Source of the DNA: Clostridium_AD estertheticum_D
Lineage (GTDB): Bacteria; Bacillota; Clostridia; Clostridiales; Clostridiaceae
DNA length: 64,000 nucleotides
Direction of reading: 5' to 3'
Assembly (NCBI RefSeq): GCF_018861295.1
Contig: NZ_JAHLDM010000007.1
Coordinates: forward strand, 144,874-208,873
Part shown: one piece after another, positions 1 through 7,800 of the stretch
Position numbering within the stretch: position 1 is the first letter of the stretch
Layout: each line of letters opens with the position of its first letter
Position numbers and translations under genes: made by a program
The notes under the pieces: generated by a model
Told to the model about the DNA's origin: nothing
Database searches by the model: none
What the model saw: the letters and a program-made list of their open reading frames with translations, nothing else

Positions 1-1140
1 ATGCAAAACTATTGTCATAAGCCATGCAGAATCTCTAAATGTCATATGGGCACCAGTTCCTGGCTGATTACCTGAGAATTCTATTATTTTCTTATACATT
101 GTTGGATCCTTAAGTGTAACTGTGAAAGACTCCCACATTGATTCTTCAACTCGTTCATCAAAAACCTTTGGATTACCAAACTCAGGACGACCATCTGCAA
201 TTTTCTCCCAAAGATCCCATGCTCCACCTACATGCTTGTCATTAATTATTGCTGGCTTAGTCATTGATCCAAGGCTAGTACCCGCTGTTAATGAACCAAT
301 AGTAGCAAATGCTAAATCTCCAGCGCCGACCTCTATTCTAGTTTCTTTTCCATTTTTAAGACATTTAAATGCCGTAACTGTAGTTTCAGTATCCGATGGT
401 TTAAATTCTAAATCAGTTACTCTGCAGTTTAATTCAAAATTAACCCCTTGTGATTTTAACCATTTTGTCATAGGTAATAACATTGAATCATATTGATTGT
501 ATGGTGTACGACGTATTCCAGATAAATCTTTAAGTCGTGGTAATTCTTGAATAAATCTATGAAGGTATCTCTTAAGTTCTACAGCACTATGCCAAGTCTC
601 AAATGCAAAGAGTGTAGTCCACTGAAGCCAGAAATTTGTCTTAAAGAATGCTTCTGGGAAACACTCTTTAATAGTTTTTGTTCCTAAAGAATCTTCAGAG
701 TTAATCATTATATCCATTAATGCCATTCTGTCTTCGCGATTAAATCCTAAAGTCGATACATCTAATATATTAGCATCATTATCTATTAACCTAGCTTTTG
801 CATGAGTATGAATCTCTTTATTAAAAGCATTAAATTCATCCATTATTGAAACTTTAGGATCAGTTAATGAAGGAATGCTTTCCATTATTCCAAATGTACA
901 AGCATAAGCTTCTCTATCAAACATTCTTCCACCACGGATTACATAACCATCCTTTGCATTGCCATTTCCGTCCATACTTCCACCTGTTATGTCTAATTCT
1001 TCATATATATGAATATTTTTTCCTGGAACATGTCCATCTCTAATTAAATATATCGCAGCTGCCATTGATGCAAGTCCTGCACCAACCATATAAGCATTTG
1101 TTTTTTCTACATCAATAGTTTGATCAAAATTGAATTTCAT
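1..1140 (-). CDS. ohyA: Oleate hydratase (FAD-dependent), 3' end beyond window
   Basis: About 380 N-terminal residues are in the window; the rest lies off the left edge. The protein starts MKFNFDQTIDVEKTNAYMVG and shows the FAD-binding GAGLASMAAA loop at residues 20-29, an acidic strand (IHIYEELD), then GGSMDG and the RGGR motif typical of the myosin-cross-reactive-antigen/oleate hydratase family, which is about 560-590 residues long. Family members add water to the double bond of unsaturated fatty acids (oleate to 10-hydroxystearate), detoxifying host or environmental fatty acids. The ATG at 1138-1140 follows a GGAGGG site about 9 bases upstream. It is transcribed leftward, divergently from the gene at 1395. 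The family call is firm; the substrate is inferred. Confidence 0.93.
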   Translation of the reverse strand, partial: MKFNFDQTIDVEKTNAYMVGAGLASMAAAIYLIRDGHVPGKNIHIYEELDITGGSMDGNGNAKDGYVIRGGRMFDREAYACTFGIMESIPSLTDPKVSIMDEFNAFNKEIHTHAKARLIDNDANILDVSTLGFNREDRMALMDIMINSEDSLGTKTIKECFPEAFFKTNFWLQWTTLFAFETWHSAVELKRYLHRFIQELPRLKDLSGIRRTPYNQYDSMLLPMTKWLKSQGVNFELNCRVTDLEFKPSDTETTVTAFKCLKNGKETRIEVGAGDLAFATIGSLTAGTSLGSMTKPAIINDKHVGGAWDLWEKIADGRPEFGNPKVFDERVEESMWESFTVTLKDPTMYKKIIEFSGNQPGTGAHMTFRDSAWLMTIVLH

Positions 1141-1394
1141 TTTAACACCCTCCATTTTTAAAATTATATACTCTCCTATAAAACTAATTTAAATTTACAT
1201 ATATCGAGTTATTAGCTTGCCATATATATAATATAAATCTAATCACTATAATTTTATACAATCAATATCATAAGACTGTCTGAAAAATATACATATATCC
1301 TAAACTGTATACTTAAAAAAATTTTAAAATTTAAATAACAAAATCATCACTTTAACCATATATTGTATTGTAAATACTTTAAGGAGTTAATTTA

Positions 1395-1817
1395 ATGTAT
1401 ATCGATGAAGATACTATCAAATCATTTAATTTAAATAATACTTATGAACGAGAAGCTCAAGATTTTCCATTAGCATGTCCATACAGACAAATGAATCCTT
1501 TCCCACCATTTCCACAAGGACCTCAAGGTAGGCCACCTTCAGGTCCTACAGGCAGACCGCCTTCTTCAGCTCCAAACTTTACGCCGCCCGAACCTAAGGT
1601 TCAACAATTTGGTGCTACTCCCCTAGCTATAGATCAAGGTGCAATTAAACCTTGCCTTCGTAGATTTGTATATATATGGCCAAAAAGAGGCAGAGGATTC
1701 TGGGCATGGCTTACATTTGTGGGGCCTAGATCTGTATCTGGTTTTCGCTGGTATAGAAATACTTGGAGATATTTTGGAATGGATCTTAGAGAAATTAGTA
1801 GTTTCCAATGTTTTTAA
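1395..1817 (+). CDS. Proline-rich small protein, possible spore/cell-surface protein
   Basis: 140 residues. The first 30 are unremarkable. Residues 32-70 form a Pro/Gly/Gln-rich linker (PFPPFPQGPQGRPPSGPTGR). The C-terminal half is a compact aromatic and Arg-rich domain with VYIWPKRGRGFWAW, FVGPRSVSGFRW and a final SSFQCF. I recall similar short Pro-rich proteins ending in a GPRS-x-GFRW block in other spore-forming Firmicutes, without a known function. There is no signal peptide. It lies 29 bases before the gene at 1847, so the two are probably co-transcribed and end at the hairpin at 2357. The start follows AAGGAG. A coat or surface role is only inference from composition and occurrence. Confidence 0.7.
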   Translation: MYIDEDTIKSFNLNNTYEREAQDFPLACPYRQMNPFPPFPQGPQGRPPSGPTGRPPSSAPNFTPPEPKVQQFGATPLAIDQGAIKPCLRRFVYIWPKRGRGFWAWLTFVGPRSVSGFRWYRNTWRYFGMDLREISSFQCF

Positions 1818-1846
1818 ATTAGTAATTAAGGAATCGAGGGGTTAAT

Positions 1847-2338
1847 ATGAACAATTTTCAACCTTTTCACGGAGTAATTACAATGATCAATGATTTTTGG
1901 ATAGATGCAACTGGAAAAAATTCAGGTTGTTATAAATTAATGTCTGTAGAAAATGGATATGGAAATTTAGTAAATTTCGTAGTTGGACCAACAACCTACT
2001 TTGTGGACCACGTAATGGTGACACTCGGTGATATTGTAACTGGCTTTTATGATGCAAATGCACCTACTGTTCTCATTTTCCCACCACAATTTAGAGCAAT
2101 CGTTATGGCAAAAGATTCACTTTATCAAAATGTAAAAGTAGACTATTTTAACAGTAATCTTGTAAGTAGTGATAATAATTTAAAATTAAACATTGCCCCA
2201 TGGACGCAGATAGTACTAGAAAACGGGCAATCATTTACAAAAAGTCCAACAAACCGGAATCTAATTGTTGTTTATGGAGCTACCACAAGGAGTATACCAG
2301 CACAAACAAGTCCCTATAAAATTATTGTTATGTGTTAG
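1847..2338 (+). CDS. Conserved hypothetical protein, beta-rich
   Basis: 163 residues with no signal peptide or membrane segment. The sequence alternates short hydrophobic strands (GVITMINDFW, LVNFVVGPTTYFVD, VTLGDIVTGFYD, FRAIVMAKD, LIVVYGATTRSIPAQTSPYKI), suggesting a small beta-barrel or OB-like fold. I recall conserved proteins of this type in clostridia and paenibacilli, often beside a Pro-rich protein as here. It follows the gene at 1395 closely with a good GAGGGG site and is followed by a terminator hairpin. Function unknown; the pairing suggests a shared surface or spore role, which is inference. Confidence 0.75.
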   Translation: MNNFQPFHGVITMINDFWIDATGKNSGCYKLMSVENGYGNLVNFVVGPTTYFVDHVMVTLGDIVTGFYDANAPTVLIFPPQFRAIVMAKDSLYQNVKVDYFNSNLVSSDNNLKLNIAPWTQIVLENGQSFTKSPTNRNLIVVYGATTRSIPAQTSPYKIIVMC

Positions 2339-2356
2339 ATTTTTAATAAAAATAAT

Positions 2357-2382
2357 AAAGGAGAAGCCTAGGCTCCTCCTTT
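2357..2382. terminator. Bidirectional terminator hairpin
   Basis: AAAGGAG...CTCCTTT stem of 12 pairs with one mismatch around an AGCCTAGGCT core. It lies between the convergent genes ending at 2338 (plus) and 2407 (minus) and can serve both. Confidence 0.8.
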
Positions 2383-2406
2383 ACTATTCCCATAATATAC
2401 ATACAA

Positions 2407-2973
2407 TTACTTAAACGCATTTAAGCTCTCAAATAATTCATTAAAATTATCTTTAGCAATTACTTCTCTTTCCTTAAATGTCCCCATTTTCTCTTTAGTG
2501 AATACTTCATTATTATTTAAGGTTATAAGTGCCTCTTTTACAGTATCCTTAAAACTTGGAATCATATCTATTATTTTTTTCACTCCATACATATATTCGT
2601 CATCATAAAGTTTAAAACATTGGAATAGACCTGATGTAAGTCTTCCGTCTGAGAATATATAAATATATCTATCACTCATTTCATCTGATAAATCGACTTC
2701 AACTTTATGCTTATACAACCTAAAAATGACACCATTTTTCTCAACGAAAATAGGGAATATCATAGAAAAAAGTACTATGGATTCTCCTTCTTCCTCAACC
2801 ATTCCTGAAAAATCATTCTCATTAAGTCTCTCTACTATGTCATCAGTAAAAATACATTTTCGTATTTCTTTTCCGAGCTTACTTCTTAATTTTTGCTCTT
2901 TCTCATCTGATAATAAGTTGTCTATCGAATTAAATAGTTTATTTAGTGGTCCTTTTTCTTCAACTTTTTTCAT
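2407..2973 (-). CDS. Hypothetical cytoplasmic protein, 188 aa
   Basis: Not recognised. It is a soluble, charged protein with no signal peptide or membrane helices. The N-terminal 50 residues are Lys/Glu-rich and likely helical (LNKLFNSIDNLLSDEKEQK). The middle contains beta-like segments (SIVLFSMIFPIFVEKNGVIF, YIYIFSDGRL) and the C-terminus is helical. The ATG follows an AAGGAGGT site, so it is likely translated. It lies upstream of lrgA-lrgB's 3' end on the same strand but is separated from lrgB by a short direct repeat. No function can be assigned. Confidence 0.7.
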   Translation of the reverse strand: MKKVEEKGPLNKLFNSIDNLLSDEKEQKLRSKLGKEIRKCIFTDDIVERLNENDFSGMVEEEGESIVLFSMIFPIFVEKNGVIFRLYKHKVEVDLSDEMSDRYIYIFSDGRLTSGLFQCFKLYDDEYMYGVKKIIDMIPSFKDTVKEALITLNNNEVFTKEKMGTFKEREVIAKDNFNELFESLNAFK

Positions 2974-2987
2974 AATTATACCTCCTT

Positions 2988-3028
2988 AGTTATCTTCTGC
3001 GAAGCTACAAGTTATCTTCTGCGAAGCT
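2988..3028. repeat. Two 19-bp direct repeats between lrgB and the downstream gene
   Basis: AGTTATCTTCTGCGAAGCT occurs at 2988-3006 and again at 3010-3028, separated by 3 bases. It directly follows the lrgB stop codon and precedes the start of the next minus-strand gene. Function unknown; it may be a duplication by slippage. Confidence 0.85.
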
Positions 3029-3029
3029 C

Positions 3030-3731
3030 TTAGAATAACTTCAAAAATATCTTCCATAAAAGAGGGTACAATAGGACAGTAACTACTCCTGAAATAGCCA
3101 TAGTTAAACCACTCATCGCTCCCTCAACTTCCCCTATTTCCATAGCTCTTGCTGTTCCAAGTGCATGAGCTGATGATCCCATAGCAATTCCTAGGGCAAC
3201 TTTATCATTAATTTTTAAAATTTTATATAAGAATGGTCCTCCAATTGAACCTATAATACCTGTAATAATTATCGCTACAACTGTAATTGATTGAAGTCCA
3301 CCCAACTGATTTGACAAAGCTATTCCTATAGGTGTTGTTATAGATTTAGGCATTAAAGATTTAATAAGTACATCTGTTAATCCAAATAATTTTGAAAGAA
3401 ATACTACACTTATAAAACCCGAAATGGCTCCACTAAAAATTCCTATAAGTATTGGTGTAGCATTTTCTTTAAATAATACAAATTTTTTATACATTGGCAA
3501 GGCTAACGCAACTGTTGCAGGGAATAAAAAAAATGAAATTATTTGTCCTCCCTTATTATAATCCTCATATTTAATATGGAACTTTGTAAGGAATAATATT
3601 AATATAATAACGGCTATCATAAGCGGATTAAAAATTGAAAGTCTGCCTTTTTTCTTTATATAAAGTCCAATTTCATAAGCAATAAGAGATGATATTACAC
3701 CAAAAACTGGTGAAGTAATTAAATCATTCAT
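3030..3731 (-). CDS. lrgB: LrgB/CidB family membrane protein
   Basis: 233 residues with about seven hydrophobic segments and the family's conserved loops: LMPKSITTPIGIAL (near residue 125), GPFLYKILKI and the GMGSSAHALGTARA-type motif seen here as GIAMGSSAHALGTARAMEIG. LrgB works with LrgA as an antiholin/holin-like or pyruvate-transport pair that affects autolysis. The gene begins 8 bases inside the lrgA 3' end (4-3 frame overlap at 3724-3731), so the two are translationally coupled. The regulator LytSR is not nearby. Family call firm; the physiological substrate is unsettled in the literature. Confidence 0.93.
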   Translation of the reverse strand: MNDLITSPVFGVISSLIAYEIGLYIKKKGRLSIFNPLMIAVIILILFLTKFHIKYEDYNKGGQIISFFLFPATVALALPMYKKFVLFKENATPILIGIFSGAISGFISVVFLSKLFGLTDVLIKSLMPKSITTPIGIALSNQLGGLQSITVVAIIITGIIGSIGGPFLYKILKINDKVALGIAMGSSAHALGTARAMEIGEVEGAMSGLTMAISGVVTVLLYPLLWKIFLKLF

Positions 3732-4077
3732 GTAAACGTCCTTTCCTTAAAATTTTAACTACGAGTGCTGTTACAATCCACACTACACATGTGGAAAAAA
3801 CAACTATAATCATAAATGGTATCCATTTCCCCTTTAATACACCAAATGCTGTCATTAGGCCCACTCCAGCAGGTATAAATAAAAAGGACATATTTGATAA
3901 AAGAAACTCACAAAGCTCTTCTATCATTTCAATTTTAACTATTCCTATTTGTAATCCTAAAAACAATAAAATAAGTCCAATAACAGATCCTGGAATTGGT
4001 AATTTTAATGTTAGTTGTAATACAGTCCCTAAAACATATGGAATTAAAACAATCATTAATTGTCTTAAATACCTCAT
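3724..4077 (-). CDS. lrgA: LrgA/CidA family holin-like protein
   Basis: 117 residues, four predicted membrane helices, with the family signature LPIPGSVIGLILLFLGLQ at residues 26-43 and the SFLFIPAGVGLM segment. It is normal length for the family. Its 3' end overlaps lrgB, and both probably form one operon transcribed leftward from a promoter near 4080-4140. LrgA-type proteins oligomerise in the membrane and modulate murein hydrolase activity or small-metabolite export. Start ATG at 4077 follows an AGGTGAAAG site. Confidence 0.93.
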   Translation of the reverse strand: MRYLRQLMIVLIPYVLGTVLQLTLKLPIPGSVIGLILLFLGLQIGIVKIEMIEELCEFLLSNMSFLFIPAGVGLMTAFGVLKGKWIPFMIIVVFSTCVVWIVTALVVKILRKGRLHE

Positions 4078-4140
4078 TCTTTCACCTACTCATTATAATA
4101 TATTGTAATACACGAAAATCAGTAACTCATTTATATATTT

Positions 4141-5316
4141 TTATTTATATAAGTATTCTCTTGTCAAAGGTAAATCATTATTTACTCCTTTGGCGAATAA
4201 TATCTGATGAAGATTAATATTACCACAATTAAATGATGCAGCGCAAGAATTTAAGTACAATCTCCACATTTTTATAAATGTTTCATCCTTACTCTTCTCT
4301 ATTATAGGAAGAACATTTTCAAAGTTTTCAGCCCAATGTTCGAGTGTCTTACCATAATGTCTTCTAAGACTTTCTATATCAATTAATTCAAAATTTTGCT
4401 CTGCTATATCTGAAATAATAGTTTTAATCGCTGGCACATGTCCACCTGGAAAAATATATTTGTCTATCCATGTATTTGTACCGCCTTCATTTATTCCTGT
4501 TATACAATGAACTAAAGAAAGACCTTTATCCTTTAATAAACTATTCACTATATGAAAATATTCAGATAAGTTATCTAATCCTACATGCTCTAGCATTCCT
4601 ATACTTACAATTCTATCAAAATTTAAATTTTTTAACTCCCTATAATCTTCAAGTTTAACTTCAACCAAATCTTCTAGTCCTTCTGCTTTTATTCTTTCAT
4701 TAGTCTTTTCAAACTGCTCTTCACTTAAAGTAATTCCAACAGCTTTGACCTTATATTGTTTGGCAGCTGTTATTATAAGTTCTCCCCAACCACAACCTAT
4801 ATCAAGTAGAGTTTGTCCTTCTTTTAAATTTAATTTTTTTAAAATATGATTTATTTTATTAATTTGAGCCTGATATAAAGAATCTGTATCATGCTTAAAG
4901 TATCCGCAAGAATAGCTCATAGTAGCATCCAACCATAGTTTATAAAAATCATTACCAATATCATAATGAAATTCTATATTGTCTTTACTCCTTTTTATAC
5001 TATTTTTTATCTTTTTTATTAAATGTTGATATTTCGCACTCTTTTTTAAAAAACTTTCCTTATTATTATATAAAGATTCAATCACAGACTGTACACTACC
5101 TACTACCTCTAATTTTTTAGTCATATACCCTTCTCCGAGAGCTATTGAAGGATTATTTATAATATCACCTTTTGGTATCGACTCATTAAGAATGATTTTG
5201 AATTTACTCTCACCTTCCCCGTACTTTTCTTCATCACCATCCCAAAACCTAATTTGAAATGGATCGGAAAACATGCTTTTTAATAAAGTTTTATAAAATA
5301 ATTTATCTGTAATCAA
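4141..5316 (-). CDS. cfa: Cyclopropane-fatty-acyl-phospholipid synthase
   Basis: 391 residues, typical for CFA synthases. The family HYDIGNDFYKLWLD motif is near residue 117, SYSCGYF near 134, the SAM-binding LLDIGCGWGE near 170, SIGMLEHVG near 240 and IFPGGHVP near 288. The enzyme transfers a methylene from S-adenosylmethionine to cis-unsaturated acyl chains of membrane phospholipids, stiffening the membrane under stress. The start is TTG at 5314-5316 behind AAAGGAGTGAT. It is monocistronic and divergent from rubrerythrin, consistent with a stress-adaptation locus. Confidence 0.95.
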   Translation of the reverse strand: MITDKLFYKTLLKSMFSDPFQIRFWDGDEEKYGEGESKFKIILNESIPKGDIINNPSIALGEGYMTKKLEVVGSVQSVIESLYNNKESFLKKSAKYQHLIKKIKNSIKRSKDNIEFHYDIGNDFYKLWLDATMSYSCGYFKHDTDSLYQAQINKINHILKKLNLKEGQTLLDIGCGWGELIITAAKQYKVKAVGITLSEEQFEKTNERIKAEGLEDLVEVKLEDYRELKNLNFDRIVSIGMLEHVGLDNLSEYFHIVNSLLKDKGLSLVHCITGINEGGTNTWIDKYIFPGGHVPAIKTIISDIAEQNFELIDIESLRRHYGKTLEHWAENFENVLPIIEKSKDETFIKMWRLYLNSCAASFNCGNINLHQILFAKGVNNDLPLTREYLYK

Positions 5317-5631
5317 AATATATCACTCCTTTATTAATTTGTTATTCTATTACAAAAAATAACAACCTATCATATTAGGTATATCATTTTTTTATCTAAA
5401 GGTCAAAAACGAACTATCTAAAATTATAGCTTAGTAAACGGTAATCATATTTTCTTTTATACATAAACCTCTCGTTTACTTACTTTTCTAATTATTCTCT
5501 ATGAGCAAATACAATTCTTTCTTTAACGACTTCAGAAGGAGATGATTTAATGTTACTTTTTTTAAGGTAACCTTTAACCCCATAACGAATAAGATAATAA
5601 AGAAGATAAATTACTTAATGGAGGAATATTA
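5317..5631. other. Divergent promoter region between cfa and rubrerythrin
   Basis: 315 bases, very AT-rich, holding the promoters for cfa (leftward) and rubrerythrin (rightward). I could not fix -35/-10 elements with confidence. It contains a six-codon ORF at 5550-5570 with a strong ribosome binding site. No clear PerR box or riboswitch is seen. Confidence 0.6.
5550..5570 (+). CDS. Possible leader peptide MLLFLR
   Basis: ATG plus five codons plus TAA, preceded by AGAAGGAGATGATTTA, a near-ideal ribosome binding site with proper spacing. It sits 61 bases before the rubrerythrin start. The end of the ORF overlaps a GTTAC...GGTAAC inverted repeat. It may be a regulatory leader or a chance ORF; there is no further evidence of expression. 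Confidence 0.3.
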   Translation: MLLFLR

Positions 5632-6171
5632 ATGCAATTAAATGGTAGTAAGACTGAAAGAAATCTTCTCAGTACTTTTGCTGGAGAGTCAAGAGCACGA
5701 AATAAATATACATTTTATGCTGAAAAAGCAGAAAAAGAGGGTTATGAATATATAGCCTCAATTTTTGAAGCTACTGCAAACAATGAAAAGGCTCATGCAA
5801 GAGAAGTTTTTAACAGATTTCTTAAGATGAATAAAAGTACAGCAGATAATTTAAAAGATTCGGCGCAGGGAGAAGCTCATGAAAGTAATAACCTATATAA
5901 ACAATTTGAAAAAGAAGCCCGGGCAGAAGGTTTTACTGAAATTGCAAATTTCTATAAGGAATTACAAGAAGTAGAAGGAAATCATGAGATGAGGTTTATG
6001 AAAATATATGAAAATCTTGAAGCAGGCATGATATTTAAAAGAAACACTGATGTAAAATGGCAATGTATGAATTGTGGATATATTCATATTGGAAAAGAAG
6101 CACCTGCATTTTGTCCACTATGTAAGTTTCCAAAAGCTTACTTTAAAATCTATTGCGAAGACTACAAATAG
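5632..6171 (+). CDS. rbr: Rubrerythrin
   Basis: 179 residues. The N-terminal ferritin-like four-helix domain (about 1-135) carries the diiron ligands in FAGESRARNKY (near 17) and ANNEKAHAREVF (near 50), with repeats further on (KEARAEGFTEIANFY, EVEGNHEMRF). The C-terminal rubredoxin-like domain (140-179) has paired cysteines CMNCGY and CPLCKFP for a Fe(SCys)4 centre. Rubrerythrin reduces hydrogen peroxide in the cytoplasm of anaerobes using NADH-derived electrons. The domain order is the classical one, not the reversed form. The GGAGG site precedes the ATG by 7 bases. Confidence 0.96.
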   Translation: MQLNGSKTERNLLSTFAGESRARNKYTFYAEKAEKEGYEYIASIFEATANNEKAHAREVFNRFLKMNKSTADNLKDSAQGEAHESNNLYKQFEKEARAEGFTEIANFYKELQEVEGNHEMRFMKIYENLEAGMIFKRNTDVKWQCMNCGYIHIGKEAPAFCPLCKFPKAYFKIYCEDYK

Positions 6172-6182
6172 GAGGGGTGAAT

Positions 6183-6461
6183 ATGATAATTTACTATCCC
6201 AATTACTATTTAGTGCCAGTAACACCTGTAATGTTTTCGTATGAGGATGAATACAACGCTCGTTGCAACGGTTTTTACAATGATGAGTACAGCGATGTTT
6301 ATAGCGATGACTACACCCTTCCTCAAAATAATGAGTACAACGACAATCATGACTCTAGGTACAATATAGAAGCTAGCGAAGTCTATAACCCATACAGAAC
6401 TATAAATGAAGATCTTTTTTACGAGGTTGATGAAGAATACGTAAATGATAACATTAAATAA
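6183..6461 (+). CDS. Tyr/Asp/Asn-rich small acidic protein
   Basis: 92 residues from the ATG at 6183, chosen because AGGAGGGGTGAAT precedes it; a longer in-frame reading begins 30 bases upstream inside rubrerythrin. The N-terminus is hydrophobic (MIIYYPNYYLVPVTPVMF). The rest is low-complexity with NDEYSDVYSDDY, NNEYNDNHDSRYN and YNPYRT repeats. It has no known domain, signal peptide or cysteine pattern beyond one Cys. It follows rubrerythrin by 11 bases and shares its terminator, so the two are co-transcribed. Possible roles (metal binding, spore or stress protein) are speculation. Confidence 0.65.
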   Translation: MIIYYPNYYLVPVTPVMFSYEDEYNARCNGFYNDEYSDVYSDDYTLPQNNEYNDNHDSRYNIEASEVYNPYRTINEDLFYEVDEEYVNDNIK

Positions 6462-6474
6462 TGTTTATAATTAT

Positions 6475-6508
6475 TTATAAGGCAACCTCTATTGAGATTA
6501 CCTTATAA
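6475..6508. terminator. Terminator hairpin after rubrerythrin operon
   Basis: TTATAAGG...CCTTATAA outer stem with inner CTC/GAG pairs. It lies between convergent genes ending at 6461 (plus) and 6514 (minus). Confidence 0.75.
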
Positions 6509-6513
6509 ATTTC

Positions 6514-7533
6514 CTATTTTCTATTTTCTACATATATAATTGAAGGTACAGATCTTTCTCCCAAACTATCACAAGGATTGTTTATAACTTCATCATCATA
6601 AAATAATGTAGAGGATGAACCTCCATCTAAATTAGCGGCATTATAAGCTCCATGATCATATAACACGTCTTGTGCCTCTCTTAGCGTAGCCCCTAAACTA
6701 CGTATCTGTCTACCGTCAATAACTAGAAATAATATTGCCCCATCCTTTCTTTGTGCTATACATGTTCTAGGTGCAATTCCCCAACCACCATTACCATGAT
6801 TTATTGTCTTAAATCCATTAACTATCATTGCAGGACCAAAGGACACTGCCTCGCTTACCCCAAATTTTATCATTTCCTTAATTGTATAAGTACCAACTAG
6901 TAACTTTCCCAATTTAGTTAATGCTATCGTTTCTATTTTTCCATTGTCATTATTTATATCATTATAAATAATCTTTCCACCAGACATTATAACTCCAGCT
7001 GGATTTGCCCCAGTCCCCGTCCAAAGTGATCCCGCGCTTTTATCTGTAAACCCTCCACCATTAATGGCTGCAATGGCATTATTACTTCTTGCAATATCAC
7101 TAGTTAATTCCCCTTCCTTGCCGATCTTGCTACTATATCCCACTTTCACTCTGGTTGGATCATTAATTACTAGCAGATATCCCTTAAATTTATTCCCTAT
7201 TATTTCATACCTTGTAACACTTTTATCATTTTTATTTTTTACCTTTACGCCTGTTCCTATTCCATGTGAATTATCTTGAACTATAACATCCGCCTTCTGC
7301 TGACTCATAATTTTGTTTATCTTATCATCAGATAAAAATGATCTCACTAGCCATTGTAAGGTAAAAGTAGTCATTGCAGAACCTACAACCGTAGATCTTA
7401 CATTTTTAAACGGGCCATAATAAATCATAAATGGCGCTGTAATTGTTGTAAAAACAATTTGAAATATAATAAATAATAAAACTAGTCTACTTTTACTCCT
7501 TTTACCTTTTTCCTTTTTATTTATTGTTTTCAT
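6514..7533 (-). CDS. Phosphodiester glycosidase (NAGPA-type) family protein, membrane anchored
   Basis: 339 residues from the ATG at 7533, chosen for the AAGGAAGGG site; an upstream in-frame extension of 35 residues looks non-coding. An N-terminal basic stretch and one hydrophobic helix (LVLLFIIFQIVFTTI) anchor it in the membrane. The extracytoplasmic domain carries the family's hallmarks: AAINGGGFTD, VSFGPAMIVNG, GIAPRTCIAQ, LFLVIDGRQ and LDGGSSSTLFY. The family includes the enzyme that uncovers GlcNAc-1-phosphodiesters and proteins linked to exopolysaccharide or teichoic acid metabolism. The exact substrate here is unknown. Monocistronic, with its own terminator partner region on either side. 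Confidence 0.88.
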   Translation of the reverse strand: MKTINKKEKGKRSKSRLVLLFIIFQIVFTTITAPFMIYYGPFKNVRSTVVGSAMTTFTLQWLVRSFLSDDKINKIMSQQKADVIVQDNSHGIGTGVKVKNKNDKSVTRYEIIGNKFKGYLLVINDPTRVKVGYSSKIGKEGELTSDIARSNNAIAAINGGGFTDKSAGSLWTGTGANPAGVIMSGGKIIYNDINNDNGKIETIALTKLGKLLVGTYTIKEMIKFGVSEAVSFGPAMIVNGFKTINHGNGGWGIAPRTCIAQRKDGAILFLVIDGRQIRSLGATLREAQDVLYDHGAYNAANLDGGSSSTLFYDDEVINNPCDSLGERSVPSIIYVENRK

Positions 7534-7718
7534 ACTTCCCTTCCTTTTGTGTAATGCTTTATTATATAATTTCAAAGATTCAAAATAGGTAACTATAACT
7601 CTATATATTATATGATTTGTTTTATAGGTTACATGCATGTTATTTTTATATAAACTAATATGAAAAACAGGTTGAATAAAACTTAGATTTAATCTAAATA
7701 TTATAATTACCTATAATA

Positions 7719-7762
7719 AAAAGCATCCAGATAACAGACTAAGCTGTGATCTAAATGCTTTT
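7719..7762. terminator. Terminator hairpin downstream of dedA
   Basis: AAAAGCAT...ATGCTTTT stem continued by CAGAT-AACAG/CTGT-ATCT pairs. It lies 39 bases past the stop of the minus-strand dedA gene and is followed leftward by T-rich sequence. Confidence 0.7.
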
Positions 7763-7800
7763 GTAAATATACCTAACTAATTTTCGATAATTTTTCATTA

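Noticed and set aside
122..496. Plus-strand open frame of 124 codons
   Set aside because: It is antisense to the conserved oleate hydratase gene on the minus strand and has no ribosome binding site or recognisable domain.
1501..1600. Collagen-like protein
   Set aside because: The Pro/Gly-rich stretch does not keep a G-X-Y register beyond a few triplets, so it is better called a Pro-rich linker.
6153..6182. Upstream start for the Tyr/Asp-rich protein
   Set aside because: This start lies inside rubrerythrin's last codons; the ATG at 6183 has a near-ideal AGGAGGGGTGAAT site.
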